Shown: positions 16,397 through 24,970, counted from the first letter of the stretch. The stretch: DNA of 64,000 bases from Pseudovibrio sp947494035 (GCA_947494035.1 CANLTN010000011.1:1-64000), one strand, 5' to 3'. Notes: a model not told the origin generated them from the letters alone. Numbers and translations are program-made.

Positions 16397-17878
16397 TTAC
16401 TTGCTCCACCAGTTGGTGGAAGGCTCGAAGCGGCCAGCGGCTTGTTCGATGACTTCGCCAACCTGGAACAGGGTGCCTTCGTCAAATGGCTTACCGATCA
16501 GCTGCAGGCCCAGTGGCAGGCCGTCTTTGTTCAGGCCAGCAGGGATGGAGATGCCCGGAACGCCAGCCATGTTGGCCGTCACGGTGAACACGTCGTTCAT
16601 GTACATGGTCACCGGATCAGTGATCTCACCCGGTGCGAACGCAGCATCTGGAGTGGTCGGGGTCAGGATTGCATCCACGCCATCCGCCCATACGTTGTCG
16701 AAGTCCTGCTTGATCAGGGTCCGAACCTTCTGTGCTTTCAGGTAGTATGCATCGTAGTAACCAGCGGAAAGAACGTAGGTGCCGATCATCACACGGCGCT
16801 TCACTTCGTCGCCAAAGCCAGCTGCACGGGTGTTTTCATACATCTCAACAATGTCATTGCCCGGTACACGCAGACCGTAGCGAACGCCATCGTAACGCGC
16901 CAGGTTGGAAGACGCTTCCGCTGGAGCCACGATGTAGTATGCAGGCAGAGCGTACTTGGTGTGCGGCAGAGTAATCTCGACGATCTCGGCGCCAGCTTCT
17001 TTCAGCCATGCAATACCCTGCTGCCAGAGCTTTTCGATTTCCTCTGGCATACCGTCCATGCGGTACTCTTTCGGAATACCGATCTTCATGCCTTTAACGG
17101 ACTTGCCGATGAAGTCTTCATAGTTTGGCACAGGCGCATCAACAGATGTGGTGTCTTTTGCATCAACAGAGGCCATGGACTTCAGCAGGATCGCGTTATC
17201 ACGCACGGTGCGGCCAATCGGGCCAGCCTGATCCAGAGAAGACGCAAACGCCACCATACCCCAGCGTGAGCAGCGGCCATAGGTTGGCTTAATGCCCACA
17301 GTACCGGTCAGTGCAGCTGGCTGGCGGATAGAACCACCGGTATCAGATGCTGTTGCCGCCGCACAAAGATGCGCAGCCACCGCAGAAGCCGAACCACCGG
17401 AAGACCCACCAGGAACCAACGCGGTGTCAGAACCGTTGCGGCGCCAAGGGTTCACAACGTTGCCGTAGTAGGATGTCTCGTTAGAAGAGCCCATCGCGAA
17501 CTCGTCCATGTTCAGCTTGCCCAGCATCACAGCACCGTCGTCAAACAGGTTCTGCGTAACCGTGGACTCATACTCAGGCTTGAAGCCATCAAGAATATGA
17601 GAACACGCCTGAGTGTGAACACCCTTGGTCGCGTAAAGGTCTTTAATGCCGAGAGGAATACCTTCCAGCGGACGCGCTTCGCCAGCAGCGATTTTTGCGT
17701 CAGAGGCTTTTGCCTGCTCGCGGGCAATATCACCGGTCACAGCAATGAAAGCGTTGAGCGCTTCGTTGCCGGTTTCAATCGCACCCAGATAGCTTTCAGT
17801 CAGCTCGGTTGCAGTAAAATCGCGGGCAGCCAGCTTATCGCGCGCCTCAGCGATTGTTAGTTTGGTAAGATCAGTCAT
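16397..17878 (-). CDS. gatA: Asp-tRNA(Asn)/Glu-tRNA(Gln) amidotransferase subunit A
   Basis: 493 residues, amidase-signature enzyme that hydrolyses glutamine to supply ammonia to GatB. The Ser-cisSer-Lys triad is visible: Lys in PLGIKDLYATKGV (about 78), the cis-Ser in PGGSSGGSASAVAA (about 155) and the nucleophile in SDTGGSIRQPAALTGTVG (about 178). The C-terminus keeps NMAGVPGISIPAGLNKDGLPLGLQLIG. Full family length. It is the last gene of gatC-GNAT-gatA; the GNAT stop is only 5 bases upstream of its ATG. Confidence 0.97.
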   Translation of the reverse strand: MTDLTKLTIAEARDKLAARDFTATELTESYLGAIETGNEALNAFIAVTGDIAREQAKASDAKIAAGEARPLEGIPLGIKDLYATKGVHTQACSHILDGFKPEYESTVTQNLFDDGAVMLGKLNMDEFAMGSSNETSYYGNVVNPWRRNGSDTALVPGGSSGGSASAVAAHLCAAATASDTGGSIRQPAALTGTVGIKPTYGRCSRWGMVAFASSLDQAGPIGRTVRDNAILLKSMASVDAKDTTSVDAPVPNYEDFIGKSVKGMKIGIPKEYRMDGMPEEIEKLWQQGIAWLKEAGAEIVEITLPHTKYALPAYYIVAPAEASSNLARYDGVRYGLRVPGNDIVEMYENTRAAGFGDEVKRRVMIGTYVLSAGYYDAYYLKAQKVRTLIKQDFDNVWADGVDAILTPTTPDAAFAPGEITDPVTMYMNDVFTVTANMAGVPGISIPAGLNKDGLPLGLQLIGKPFDEGTLFQVGEVIEQAAGRFEPSTNWWSK

Positions 17879-17883
17879 AGTTT

Positions 17884-18357
17884 CTAAATCTCAGTAAGAG
17901 CCAAGAGCGGCTTTTGATAGAAAACAGATTCAGGATGCTCAGGATAGTCAAGAACTGGGCCACAACGCTCAAAGCCGCAGCTTTCATAAAGGCGAATTGC
18001 TGCCTCGTAATTCCATCCAGTTTCCAGAACCAGACTACACAGTCCTTTTTCTTCTGCCAGAGCGACGATTTCTTCCAGAATTTTCCGACCAATGCCTTTG
18101 CCCTGTGTCTCAGGCAAGCAGAACAGACGCTTCACCTCACCAACAGAATCTGAGTGCATTTTCAACGCACCGCAGCCAACGGCTTTCCCATCGGCCCTGG
18201 CAACAAACACTGTCGTGTCCGGCTGTGCCATTTCTTCAACGCTCATATGATGACAGGCATCAGGCGAAGTAAGTGCCTCAAGCGCATGTGTGAGCTGTTT
18301 GATGAGATCAGCAATATCTTTTTGGCAAGGGTCTTCAACTCCAAGAGAAACGCTCAT
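17884..18357 (-). CDS. GNAT family N-acetyltransferase inside the gatCA operon
   Basis: 157 residues. Acetyltransferase core with a conserved beta-4 strand EVKRLFCLPETQG, the acetyl-CoA loop QGKGIGRKILEEIVALA (about 95-111), LVLETGWNYEAAIRLYESCGFERCG and a C-terminal SVFYQKPL, typical of small GNATs annotated as YsnE/ElaA-like. It begins 11 bases after the gatC stop and ends 5 bases before gatA, so it is embedded in the amidotransferase operon. Acceptor unknown; the position hints at a link to translation but may be chance. Confidence 0.85.
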   Translation of the reverse strand: MSVSLGVEDPCQKDIADLIKQLTHALEALTSPDACHHMSVEEMAQPDTTVFVARADGKAVGCGALKMHSDSVGEVKRLFCLPETQGKGIGRKILEEIVALAEEKGLCSLVLETGWNYEAAIRLYESCGFERCGPVLDYPEHPESVFYQKPLLALTEI

Positions 18358-18368
18358 TCAGAAGTTTC

Positions 18369-18656
18369 CTATTCAACAACCTTAGGCACAGTGAAGAAGT
18401 TGTCTTCATGCACTGGCGCGTTGGAAACAATCTTGTCTGCATAACCGCCATCTGTCTGGCCGTCTGCGCGCTTCTTCATGGTGGTTTCAACCACAGAGGT
18501 CATCGGCTCAACGCCGTCAACATTCACCTCGTTCAGCTGCTCAACAAAACCAAGGATTGTGTTCAGCTCACCAGTCATTTTCTCAGCCTGCGCGTCATCA
18601 ACCTTGATGCGAGCCAGCCCGGCAACACGTTTTACCGTGTTCAGATCAACCGACAT
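18369..18656 (-). CDS. gatC: Asp-tRNA(Asn)/Glu-tRNA(Gln) amidotransferase subunit C
   Basis: 95 residues, normal for GatC, which wraps around GatA and stabilises the GatAB interface. Landmarks: VKRVAGLARIKVDDAQAEKM, LNTILGFVEQLNEVNVDGVEPMTSV and the C-terminal VSNAPVHEDNFFTVPKVVE. It is the first gene of gatC-GNAT-gatA; GGAGTGAAAC upstream of the ATG supports the start. Confidence 0.95.
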   Translation of the reverse strand: MSVDLNTVKRVAGLARIKVDDAQAEKMTGELNTILGFVEQLNEVNVDGVEPMTSVVETTMKKRADGQTDGGYADKIVSNAPVHEDNFFTVPKVVE

Positions 18657-18799
18657 GTTTCACTCCGAAATTGCGGGGGCAAAGAACTGCCCGCCTCGAA
18701 TTCATGGGGAGAGCTATAAACGCAAAAAAACAGCAGAACAATCTCTACCCTGCTGTTCATCCCTCATATTCTGAAACTTACGGAACCAATAAGTACCGA

Positions 18800-19522
18800 T
18801 TACTGGTGAGCATACTCGAGCGATCTGCGACGCACGCTCGACACCACCAGCCACAATGCCAAGGCCAGCAACAACGGAAGCGCAGAGAGCGAGAGCCACG
18901 CCCAGCCAACCGTGCCGAACAAAATACCGGTTGAGAGCGCACAGATCGAAGAAACAAGCGCAACAACAGCAACACCAGCCAGCGCCAGATAGCTGCCGAT
19001 AAATGGAATGACGCCGCCAAAATCCTTCACCACCCCTACAAGGCTTGGACCAAGCAAAGCCGAAAGCAGCCCCATGGACATACTCAGCGAAATCGCCATG
19101 GGCTTCCACTTCTCACTGGCACTGTCAGAAGCTGCAAAACGCATAAAGGTATAAGCCGCAGTCGCAATGCCCAGCAAAACATGCCCGGCCAGCAACACAA
19201 CAAACTGATTGGCATAAAGCGCATACACACAAAGCAAAGAGCCAATGATGCTCAGCGCCACCCCCAGCAAAATCCCGTTCCGACGCCCAAACCGCCCCAT
19301 AAACAAAGAGATCGGTGTGGCGAAGAGAAAGTTGCCGAACATCTGCAGCGCAAGCGGCACGGTCGCCATGGTGGGATGCGGTGCAAGGTACGATCCCGCC
19401 AACGCACTGATCGCAATCAGAATTGGCATCTGCATGGAAAGAATTGCGGTTGCAATCAAAATGAGCGGAAAGTTGCGCGCCCTGTAGGCCGGGCCCTGAC
19501 CCGCTACCTCAGAAAATCCCAT
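18800..19522 (-). CDS. Half-size MFS transporter, possibly internally deleted
   Basis: 240 residues with about seven hydrophobic segments, against about 400 residues and 12 TMs for the family. The first 170 residues are a good MFS N-terminal half: YRARNFPLILIATAILSMQMPI, SYLAPHPTMATVPLALQMFGN, the loop 2-3 motif GRFGRRNGILLG (about 81-92) and GVVKDFGG. After TM6 (SYLALAGVAVVALV) the sequence jumps to STGILFGTVGWAWLSLSALPLLLALALW, which looks like the TM11-12 end of such proteins. I infer an in-frame loss of about 160 residues. It could be a non-functional remnant. It is divergent from the GlxA-type regulator gene 81 bp away, a typical efflux/regulator arrangement. Confidence 0.6.
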   Translation of the reverse strand: MGFSEVAGQGPAYRARNFPLILIATAILSMQMPILIAISALAGSYLAPHPTMATVPLALQMFGNFLFATPISLFMGRFGRRNGILLGVALSIIGSLLCVYALYANQFVVLLAGHVLLGIATAAYTFMRFAASDSASEKWKPMAISLSMSMGLLSALLGPSLVGVVKDFGGVIPFIGSYLALAGVAVVALVSSICALSTGILFGTVGWAWLSLSALPLLLALALWLVVSSVRRRSLEYAHQ

Positions 19523-19603
19523 AATTATTCCTCGAAGAAACTTTGACTGGTTTTAAATTACAGCGTACACCAGTTGGCAGTTAGGATATTCAAACTTCAA
19601 ATC

Positions 19604-20569
19604 ATGCCAAACACACAAATTAAACCGCCCCGACAAATTGATGCGCTCGTGTATCACGGGATCAATCTTCTCGATCTGGCCGGCCCCATGCAGGCGTTCT
19701 GGACGGCAGATAGCTATCAACCCGCATATAAACTCCGGACCCTGTCCATCGATGGCCAGCCTGTAGAAACCCAGCCCGGCATGAAGATCGCCGTTGACGG
19801 CACCTTTGCCGACTGGAACCACTCAGCAGACCTGCTCATTCCCGGCGGACGCATTGACAACCAGCTCGGCAACACAACCGTGCACACCCTGCTCCACGAG
19901 GCTGCGGCAAGAACAAACAACGCGCGCATCGTCTCCATTTGCTCCGGCGCACTTCTTCTGGCGGACGCTGGCATTCTGGCGGGCAAACAAGCCAGCACCC
20001 ATTGGAGCCGCGCCTCCTCCGCACAAACCCAGTTTCCGGATGTAAACTGGCAGCTCAACCAGCTCTTCGTCAGATCAGGCAATATCTACACCTCCGCAGG
20101 CGTCACCGCAGGCATTGACCTCGCCCTGCACCTCATCGAGCAAGATCTGGGCTCCGGCATCTCGTTGAAGACAGCGCAGGAGCTGGTGGTCTACCTGCGC
20201 CGCAACGGCGGGCAAGCCCAGTTCTCCTCCGCCCTGTCCCTGCAAGCCGCCGGACAATCCAACATCGCCAAACTCTCGGAGATCATCCTGTCAGAGCCAG
20301 AAGCAGACTGGACCATCGAGAACATGGCAAAATCCGCAGGCGTCTCAACCCGCACATTGCACCGCCGCCTGAAGGAAGACATCGGCGCCACCCCCGCCCA
20401 GTTCGTGGAACAGCTCCGGCTCGATCTTGCCAGAACCGCTCTCCTGAAACGCAGCTCCATCAAACAGGCCGCCAGCCTCTCCGGCTTCGGACATATCCAG
20501 AACCTGCGCCGCGCCTTTCAACGACGCTTCGGGATCACTCCGTCAGAGTATATGGAAAGGTTCTCCTGA
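19604..20569 (+). CDS. GlxA-type AraC family transcriptional regulator (DJ-1/PfpI + HTH)
   Basis: 321 residues. The N-terminal DJ-1/PfpI-like domain (about 10-190) includes DALVYHGINLLDLAGPMQAF, IVSICSGALLLADAGILAGKQASTHW with a Cys at the nucleophile-elbow position, and VTAGIDLALHLIEQ. The C-terminal AraC domain (about 215-321) has DWTIENMAKSAGVSTRTLHRRLKEDIG and ASLSGFGHIQNLRRAFQRRFGITPSEY, two HTH motifs. It likely controls the divergent MFS gene and/or itself. Its TGA overlaps the ATG of the TetR gene by one base, so the two are coupled. The ATG at 19604 fits the family N-terminus better than a TTG at 19574; its binding site is weak. Confidence 0.85.
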   Translation: MPNTQIKPPRQIDALVYHGINLLDLAGPMQAFWTADSYQPAYKLRTLSIDGQPVETQPGMKIAVDGTFADWNHSADLLIPGGRIDNQLGNTTVHTLLHEAAARTNNARIVSICSGALLLADAGILAGKQASTHWSRASSAQTQFPDVNWQLNQLFVRSGNIYTSAGVTAGIDLALHLIEQDLGSGISLKTAQELVVYLRRNGGQAQFSSALSLQAAGQSNIAKLSEIILSEPEADWTIENMAKSAGVSTRTLHRRLKEDIGATPAQFVEQLRLDLARTALLKRSSIKQAASLSGFGHIQNLRRAFQRRFGITPSEYMERFS

Positions 20570-21120
20570 TGCCTGATCGAACCACCCCAAAAGGCCGCCC
20601 GCGCAACACGAACCTCACCCGCCAGATCCTGACCACAACGCTCCAAGCTCTGGCCACCAACGGCTACCACGGCACCTCAACACAGCAGATTGCACAGGAC
20701 GTGGGCACCTCCAAGCAAGCGCTGTATCGCCGCTGGCCGAACAAAGCAGCCCTGGCACTGGAAGCCCTGCGTTATGGGTTCCGGCAGGTCCCCCCGACCT
20801 ATCCCGGCATGTCCTCCTTTCACAACGATCTGCAAGACGCGACCACAGGCATGTTGCAGGCACTCTATGAGACTCCTCTGGGCGCCGCGTGGCTTGCATT
20901 GCACGCAGAACCCTCATTAGCCGAAGAGCTATCCCTCCTTGAAGGAGAGCAACGCACCCACTTCAGACAGATCTTTGTCTACTGGAACACCACTGCCGCC
21001 ATGGAAACCAGCATTGATCAGATCCTCGGCTTTGTGTTTTTCACCAGCCTCATACGCCGCAGAAAACCATCCAACACAGAAATTTCAGAGATAATTCAAA
21101 GCATTATAAGCCGATCATAA
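20569..21120 (+). CDS. TetR/AcrR family transcriptional regulator
   Basis: 183 residues. The N-terminal HTH (about 15-60) has ILTTTLQALATNGYHGTSTQQIAQDVGTSKQALYRRWPNKAAL, matching TetR helices 1-4 including the YRRWPNKA signature. The C-terminal ligand-binding region is helical with no special motif, ending in a FVFFTSLIRRRKP segment. Translationally coupled to the upstream GlxA/AraC-type regulator (1-base overlap). Likely part of the control of the divergent MFS gene. Confidence 0.85.
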   Translation: MPDRTTPKGRPRNTNLTRQILTTTLQALATNGYHGTSTQQIAQDVGTSKQALYRRWPNKAALALEALRYGFRQVPPTYPGMSSFHNDLQDATTGMLQALYETPLGAAWLALHAEPSLAEELSLLEGEQRTHFRQIFVYWNTTAAMETSIDQILGFVFFTSLIRRRKPSNTEISEIIQSIISRS

Positions 21121-21244
21121 CAGATCAAAGCTTCTCGCTGCTTGGTGATGACACTTGATTGGCGCTCAAACACCCTCTTGGTGCAAGAAGAATGCACCTC
21201 GAAAAGAACGGGCAAATCCGCGGGCCGGGGTCACCAGATAAACT

Positions 21245-21274
21245 CAGCACCATTCCTGACCGGTGCTGCTTTTA
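21245..21274 (+). terminator. Possible terminator or leader hairpin before the first YHS gene
   Basis: CAGCACC (21245-21251) pairs with GGTGCTG (21262-21268), followed by CTTTTATCC. It lies 125 bases after the TetR stop and 37 bases before the YHS gene, so it could end the regulator transcript or sit in the YHS leader. Confidence 0.4.
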
Positions 21275-21310
21275 TCCGGAGCACATTGTCGTTTCATTGA
21301 GGGTAAAAGA

Positions 21311-21784
21311 ATGAAAATCAAATCGATTGCTGCTGCAACCGCCATTGCAGGCGCTCTTCTTTCCGCAAGCGCATTCAGCGCGTTCGCGGACGAAATCTCC
21401 ACCTATACCTCTGGTGGCTACGCAATCGGCGGTACCGATCCCGTCGCATACTTTACGCAAAACAAGCCTGTTCAGGGAAAAGTGGAATTTACCGCGCAAT
21501 ACGACGACGTAACCTGGAAATTCTCCAGCGCTGAAAACCGGGACAAGTTCGTTGCAGAACCTGCACGATTTGCCCCGCAATACGGCGGCTGGTGTGCCGT
21601 TGGCACATCCTTCGGCACCAAGCTGGAAACCCAGCCAGACCTTTGGGACATCGTGGACGGCAAGCTCTACCTCAACGCCCACGACGGCGCGGTCAAGCGC
21701 ATGCAGACCCGCACCAGCGAAACAATCATCAATGCAGATGCGAACTGGGAGGATATCCGCGACGTACCTGCGGAAAAGCTCTAA
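21311..21784 (+). CDS. Exported YHS-domain protein, copy 1
   Basis: 157 residues. Signal peptide (1-26, ending AFSAFADE). The mature part is a YHS domain: GGYAIGGTDPVAYFTQNKPV, FTAQYDDVTWKFSSAENRDKFVAEPARFAPQYGGWCAVGTSFG, ending QPDLWDIVDGKLYLNAHDGA. YHS domains are linked to metal binding; the single Cys in GGWCA is a candidate ligand (family knowledge). Probably a periplasmic metal-handling or redox protein. GAGGGTAAAAGA upstream of the ATG supports the start. Copy 2 follows 355 bp downstream. Confidence 0.88.
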   Translation: MKIKSIAAATAIAGALLSASAFSAFADEISTYTSGGYAIGGTDPVAYFTQNKPVQGKVEFTAQYDDVTWKFSSAENRDKFVAEPARFAPQYGGWCAVGTSFGTKLETQPDLWDIVDGKLYLNAHDGAVKRMQTRTSETIINADANWEDIRDVPAEKL

Positions 21785-21792
21785 TTCCCTTC

Positions 21793-21864
21793 AGTGCATA
21801 GGCTGCAATAGGCATTGCCTGGCCTATTCCGATATTCCCCAAATCTCATAGTGGCCTATGCACT
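21793..21864. repeat. Nested inverted repeats between the two YHS genes
   Basis: The outer arms AGTGCATAGGC (21793-21803) and GCCTATGCACT (21854-21864) are perfect 11-bp inverted repeats about 50 bases apart. An inner pair, AATAGGC (21807-21813) and GCCTATT (21822-21828), can form its own stem. GCCTAT is thus repeated four times in alternating orientation. It begins 9 bases after the YHS copy 1 stop. Confidence 0.5.
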
Positions 21865-21874
21865 ACACTTGGAG

Positions 21875-21902
21875 AAAGCCGCAGACCTCTGCGGCTTTTT
21901 TC
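21875..21902 (+). terminator. Rho-independent terminator after YHS copy 1
   Basis: AGCCGCAG pairs with CTGCGGCT around a 4-base loop, with a following run of six T. A standard intrinsic terminator on the plus strand, separating the two YHS genes. Confidence 0.85.
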
Positions 21903-22138
21903 CGTGTCAAAACCCCATATACCAAACCATCCCCTGTGGTCAGCCCCACCTATTAAAACGAGTAAAACTAGTTATCACAACCAATTCTCGAATTGGTGAT
22001 GAAGCGTTATTGGCCTGAGGGAAGGTTCTCACGCATAGTGTGCTTACAGCATACATTAAAAACCGGTCCCTACACCTAATCACCTGGTAAACAGAACAGG
22101 CCAAACTCGGCTTCACACAACAGCCTGAAGGAGTTGCC

Positions 22139-22612
22139 ATGCCGATCCGTCCCTCAGTTCTTGCAGTTGGACTTGCCCTGTCCGCACTTGTAACTGTTCC
22201 GATAACGGCAGTGGCCGATGAGGTGACCAACTTCGTTGAAGAAGGCTATGCAATCAAGGGAACCGATCCGGTTGCCTATTTCAAAGAAGGCAAGCCAGTT
22301 CCGGGTCAGGAAGAGTATTCAACGCAGTATCAGGATGTAACCTGGCTGTTTTCCTCCGCAGAGAACCTCGAAGAATTCGCGAAAGACCCGACCAAGTACG
22401 CCCCTCAATACGGCGGCTGGTGTGCAACCGGTGTGAGTTTTGGCTTTAAAATCCCGATACAGCCGGAGCAATGGAAAATCGTTGACGGCAAGCTTTATCT
22501 GAATGCCCACGCAGGTGCCCAGCGCCACTTCCTCAAAGACCCAGAGGAAACAATCGCTCAGGCAAATGAAAACTGGCCAACCATCAAGAACACGCCGGAA
22601 GGGGACCTTTAA
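22139..22612 (+). CDS. Exported YHS-domain protein, copy 2
   Basis: 157 residues, same length and layout as the preceding YHS protein: signal peptide (1-26, ending AVADE), then GYAIKGTDPVAYFKEGKPVPG, YSTQYQDVTWLFSSAENLEEFAKDPTKYAPQYGGWCATGVSFG and EQWKIVDGKLYLNAHAGAQRHF. The GGWCA cysteine is conserved in both copies. GAAGGAG is a good binding site upstream of the ATG. The two copies differ at roughly half of positions, so the duplication is not recent. A separate terminator implies independent regulation. Confidence 0.88.
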   Translation: MPIRPSVLAVGLALSALVTVPITAVADEVTNFVEEGYAIKGTDPVAYFKEGKPVPGQEEYSTQYQDVTWLFSSAENLEEFAKDPTKYAPQYGGWCATGVSFGFKIPIQPEQWKIVDGKLYLNAHAGAQRHFLKDPEETIAQANENWPTIKNTPEGDL

Positions 22613-22724
22613 GCGAGACCCACCTATGCTCGTTAGAAGGCTATACCAGTCACACTTACATCCCCAATCAGAGTGTGGCCCCAAGGTGAAAACAAAAAAC
22701 CGCGGAATGTGCCCTCATCACACT

Positions 22725-22756
22725 AAAAAGGCTTCAGTTCATGCTGAAGCCTTTTC
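22725..22756. terminator. Bidirectional terminator between YHS copy 2 and the UPF0173 gene
   Basis: AAAAGGCTTCAG and CTGAAGCCTTTT form a perfect 12-bp stem with a 6-base loop, with A-run and T-run flanks on both sides. It serves the convergent genes on either side. Confidence 0.85.
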
Positions 22757-22780
22757 TTATCTCCGATAAAACATGAGGAA

Positions 22781-23518
22781 TTAGCGCGCTGACTGCCCCT
22801 TATTGATCTGAACAGTCTCCCCCGGCTTCAGTTCAGCCACCCGAAACGCATCATCTCCCATGCATTCGAGAAAGTGGTCAACGCTTTGATCGAGAATTGG
22901 CATTGTACCGTAGTGACATGGAACGATGGTCTGGAACTCAAAGAACCGCTTGCACGCCATCGACGCGGTACGAGCGCCCATGGTGAAGCGGTCTCCAATC
23001 GGCACAATTCCAACCTGAGGCTGGTAGATCTCGTTAATCAGCGCCATGTCAGAGAAGATATCCGTATCGCCCATGTGCAGCAGTGTTGGTTCATTTTTTG
23101 CCATCACAACAACGCCTGCCGGATTGCCCAGATAAATATCCATCACGTTGCGCTCCGGGCTAGACGCAATGGAGGAGCTATGCACCGCATTGGTCATCGC
23201 AACATCGAACGCGCCCATATTCACACAGCCGCCCTGTTCCACCGGGTTGACGTTATCGATACCCTGATCTTTCGCCCACATGCAAATTTCAAAGTTCGCA
23301 GTGAGCGTCCCACCCGTTGCTTTGAGGATGTCAATTGTATCACCCACATGGTCATAATGGCCGTGGGTGAGCAGCACGTGGCCCACACCTTCGCTCGTCT
23401 GCTCCACGCTCATGTCTTCCGGAAAGCTCGGATTACCAGTCAGGAACGGATCAATCAAAAGTGTCGCCCCCGGAATACGAACTTTAAACGCGGAATGACC
23501 TAGAAACTGAATATCCAT
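22781..23518 (-). CDS. UPF0173 metal-dependent hydrolase (metallo-beta-lactamase fold)
   Basis: 245 residues. The fold starts MDIQFLGHSAFKVRI, then LLIDPFLTGNP and the metal-binding LLTHGHYDHVGD (HxHxDH, about 54-65), with further ligands in NAVHSSS, LLHMGDTDIF and a late His in VPCHYGT. These match the UPF0173 family; the substrate is unknown. Cytosolic. GGGAGGG ends 9 bases before the ATG at 23518, which is preferred over an in-frame TTG at 23536. Confidence 0.88.
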   Translation of the reverse strand: MDIQFLGHSAFKVRIPGATLLIDPFLTGNPSFPEDMSVEQTSEGVGHVLLTHGHYDHVGDTIDILKATGGTLTANFEICMWAKDQGIDNVNPVEQGGCVNMGAFDVAMTNAVHSSSIASSPERNVMDIYLGNPAGVVVMAKNEPTLLHMGDTDIFSDMALINEIYQPQVGIVPIGDRFTMGARTASMACKRFFEFQTIVPCHYGTMPILDQSVDHFLECMGDDAFRVAELKPGETVQINKGQSAR

Positions 23519-23652
23519 ATCACCAATCCCTCCCAATGCGGCACGCCAGCATAAAGCGCCCGAAAAGCTACCATACGGCAGCTAGACTAGGAGGGACTTC
23601 GTTACACAACCCTTAAATGGAATAGTTCAAAGTTCGTGGACCCGTCATCGAC

Positions 23653-24330
23653 CTACGGGATCTCCCAATTGATCTCCGGCAGGCCGTGTTCTCTAAGGTA
23701 GGCATTGGTTTTTGAAAACGGGGCCGACCCGAAAAACCCGCGTCTTGCCGACAGCGGTGAAGGATGCGCACTCATCAAAACAAGATGTTTGCTCTCGTCA
23801 ATCAGATCCAGCTTCTTTTGCGCATGAGCCCCCCAGAGAATAAACACCAGATGCTCGCGCGTCTCGGAAAGCCCCTTGATCGCCGCATCCGTGAACGGCG
23901 CCCAGCCCTTCTTCGCATGAGACCCGGCCTTTGCCTCCTCCACGCTCAGCGAGGTATTAAGTAGCAACACCCCTTGCTCGGCCCAATGGGTCAAGCAGCC
24001 ATGAGCCGCAGGCGCATAACCAAGGTCACTCTCCAGCTCCTTGTAGATATTGCGAAGCGAAGGTGGCAGCCTCACCCCCTTACGAACAGAAAAAGAAAGC
24101 CCGTGCGCCTGCCCTTCGCCGTGGTAGGGGTCTTGCCCCAAAATAACAACGCGCACATCACGCAGAGCCGCAGCTTCAAAGGCTGCATAGCACTCGGCAG
24201 CAGGCGGATAGATTGTCTTCCCCGCAGCAGCTTCAGCATCCAAAAACGCCTGAAGCTGCTGAAAGTAAGCCTTCTCCATCTCGGGATCCAGAATACCCTG
24301 CCACCCCTCTTCAAACTGCACCTGTGTCAC
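23653..24330 (-). CDS. ung: Uracil-DNA glycosylase
   Basis: 225 residues, family 1 UDG that removes uracil from DNA as the first step of base-excision repair. The water-activating motif is VVILGQDPYHGEGQAHGLSFSV (about 62-83), followed by PPSLRNIYKEL, LLLNTSLSVEEAKAGSHAKKGW, and the minor-groove loop MSAHPSPLSARRGFFGS (about 186-202) before KTNAYL. Complete. A GTG start with GGAG upstream. Divergent from ruvX. Confidence 0.97.
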   Translation of the reverse strand: MTQVQFEEGWQGILDPEMEKAYFQQLQAFLDAEAAAGKTIYPPAAECYAAFEAAALRDVRVVILGQDPYHGEGQAHGLSFSVRKGVRLPPSLRNIYKELESDLGYAPAAHGCLTHWAEQGVLLLNTSLSVEEAKAGSHAKKGWAPFTDAAIKGLSETREHLVFILWGAHAQKKLDLIDESKHLVLMSAHPSPLSARRGFFGSAPFSKTNAYLREHGLPEINWEIP

Positions 24331-24472
24331 GCCTGTCTCCGCCTGCTTAATATTCCTGTGCCACTACCTTTATCAGAACAGCTGCCGCACAGTTCCGCCG
24401 GAAGCACCATGTCCCCTAGAAAAAACGGCTTACCCGCTTGGCCTTACCCGCAAGCCGTGCTAACTCGCCGCC

Positions 24473-24970
24473 ATGGCAAATGATCCTTCTCTTTCACTCG
24501 AAGATTTCTGCGACGCGCTTTATGACGATGATCGCCTGATCGGTATCGACCTCGGCACCAAGACCATCGGTCTGGCCCTCACTGATACCGGACGAAAGAT
24601 TGCATCTCCCTTGGAGACCATCAAGCGCCTGAAATTCACGCAGGATGTAGAACGCCTGCTTGATCTTTGCCAGGAACACGGCGTCTTTGGCCTCGTGATC
24701 GGCCTGCCTCTCAACATGGACGGCACCGAAGGCCCCCGCTGCCAGGCCACCCGCGCCTTTGTGCGCAATTTGGCCCAGAAAACGGAAATTCCCATCACTT
24801 ACTGGGACGAACGCCTCTCCACCGCAGCTGTTACCCGCACCCTCATAGAAGCCGACCGCTCCCGCGCCCGCCGCGCCGAACTGGTCGACAAAATGGCCGC
24901 CACCTACATCCTGCAAGGCTTCCTCGATCGCATCAACTACGGTGGCACGTCCCTGTTCGACGAAGAGTAA
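24473..24970 (+). CDS. ruvX: YqgF/RuvX-type pre-16S rRNA nuclease / Holliday junction resolvase
   Basis: 165 residues with an RNase H-like fold. The first catalytic Asp is in LIGIDLGTKTIGLALTDTGRKIASPLETI (about 22-50), the Glu/Asp-containing VIGLPLNMDGTEGPRCQ follows (about 82-98), and TYWDERLSTAAVTR plus VDKMAATYILQGFLD complete the signature. The family is implicated in 16S 5'-end maturation. Complete. It may be co-transcribed with the AEC carrier gene 220 bp downstream. Confidence 0.94.
   Translation: MANDPSLSLEDFCDALYDDDRLIGIDLGTKTIGLALTDTGRKIASPLETIKRLKFTQDVERLLDLCQEHGVFGLVIGLPLNMDGTEGPRCQATRAFVRNLAQKTEIPITYWDERLSTAAVTRTLIEADRSRARRAELVDKMAATYILQGFLDRINYGGTSLFDEE

Noticed and set aside
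16064..16409. Minus-strand ORFs crossing the gatA terminator
   Set aside because: They overlap the terminator and the gatA end and have no domain.
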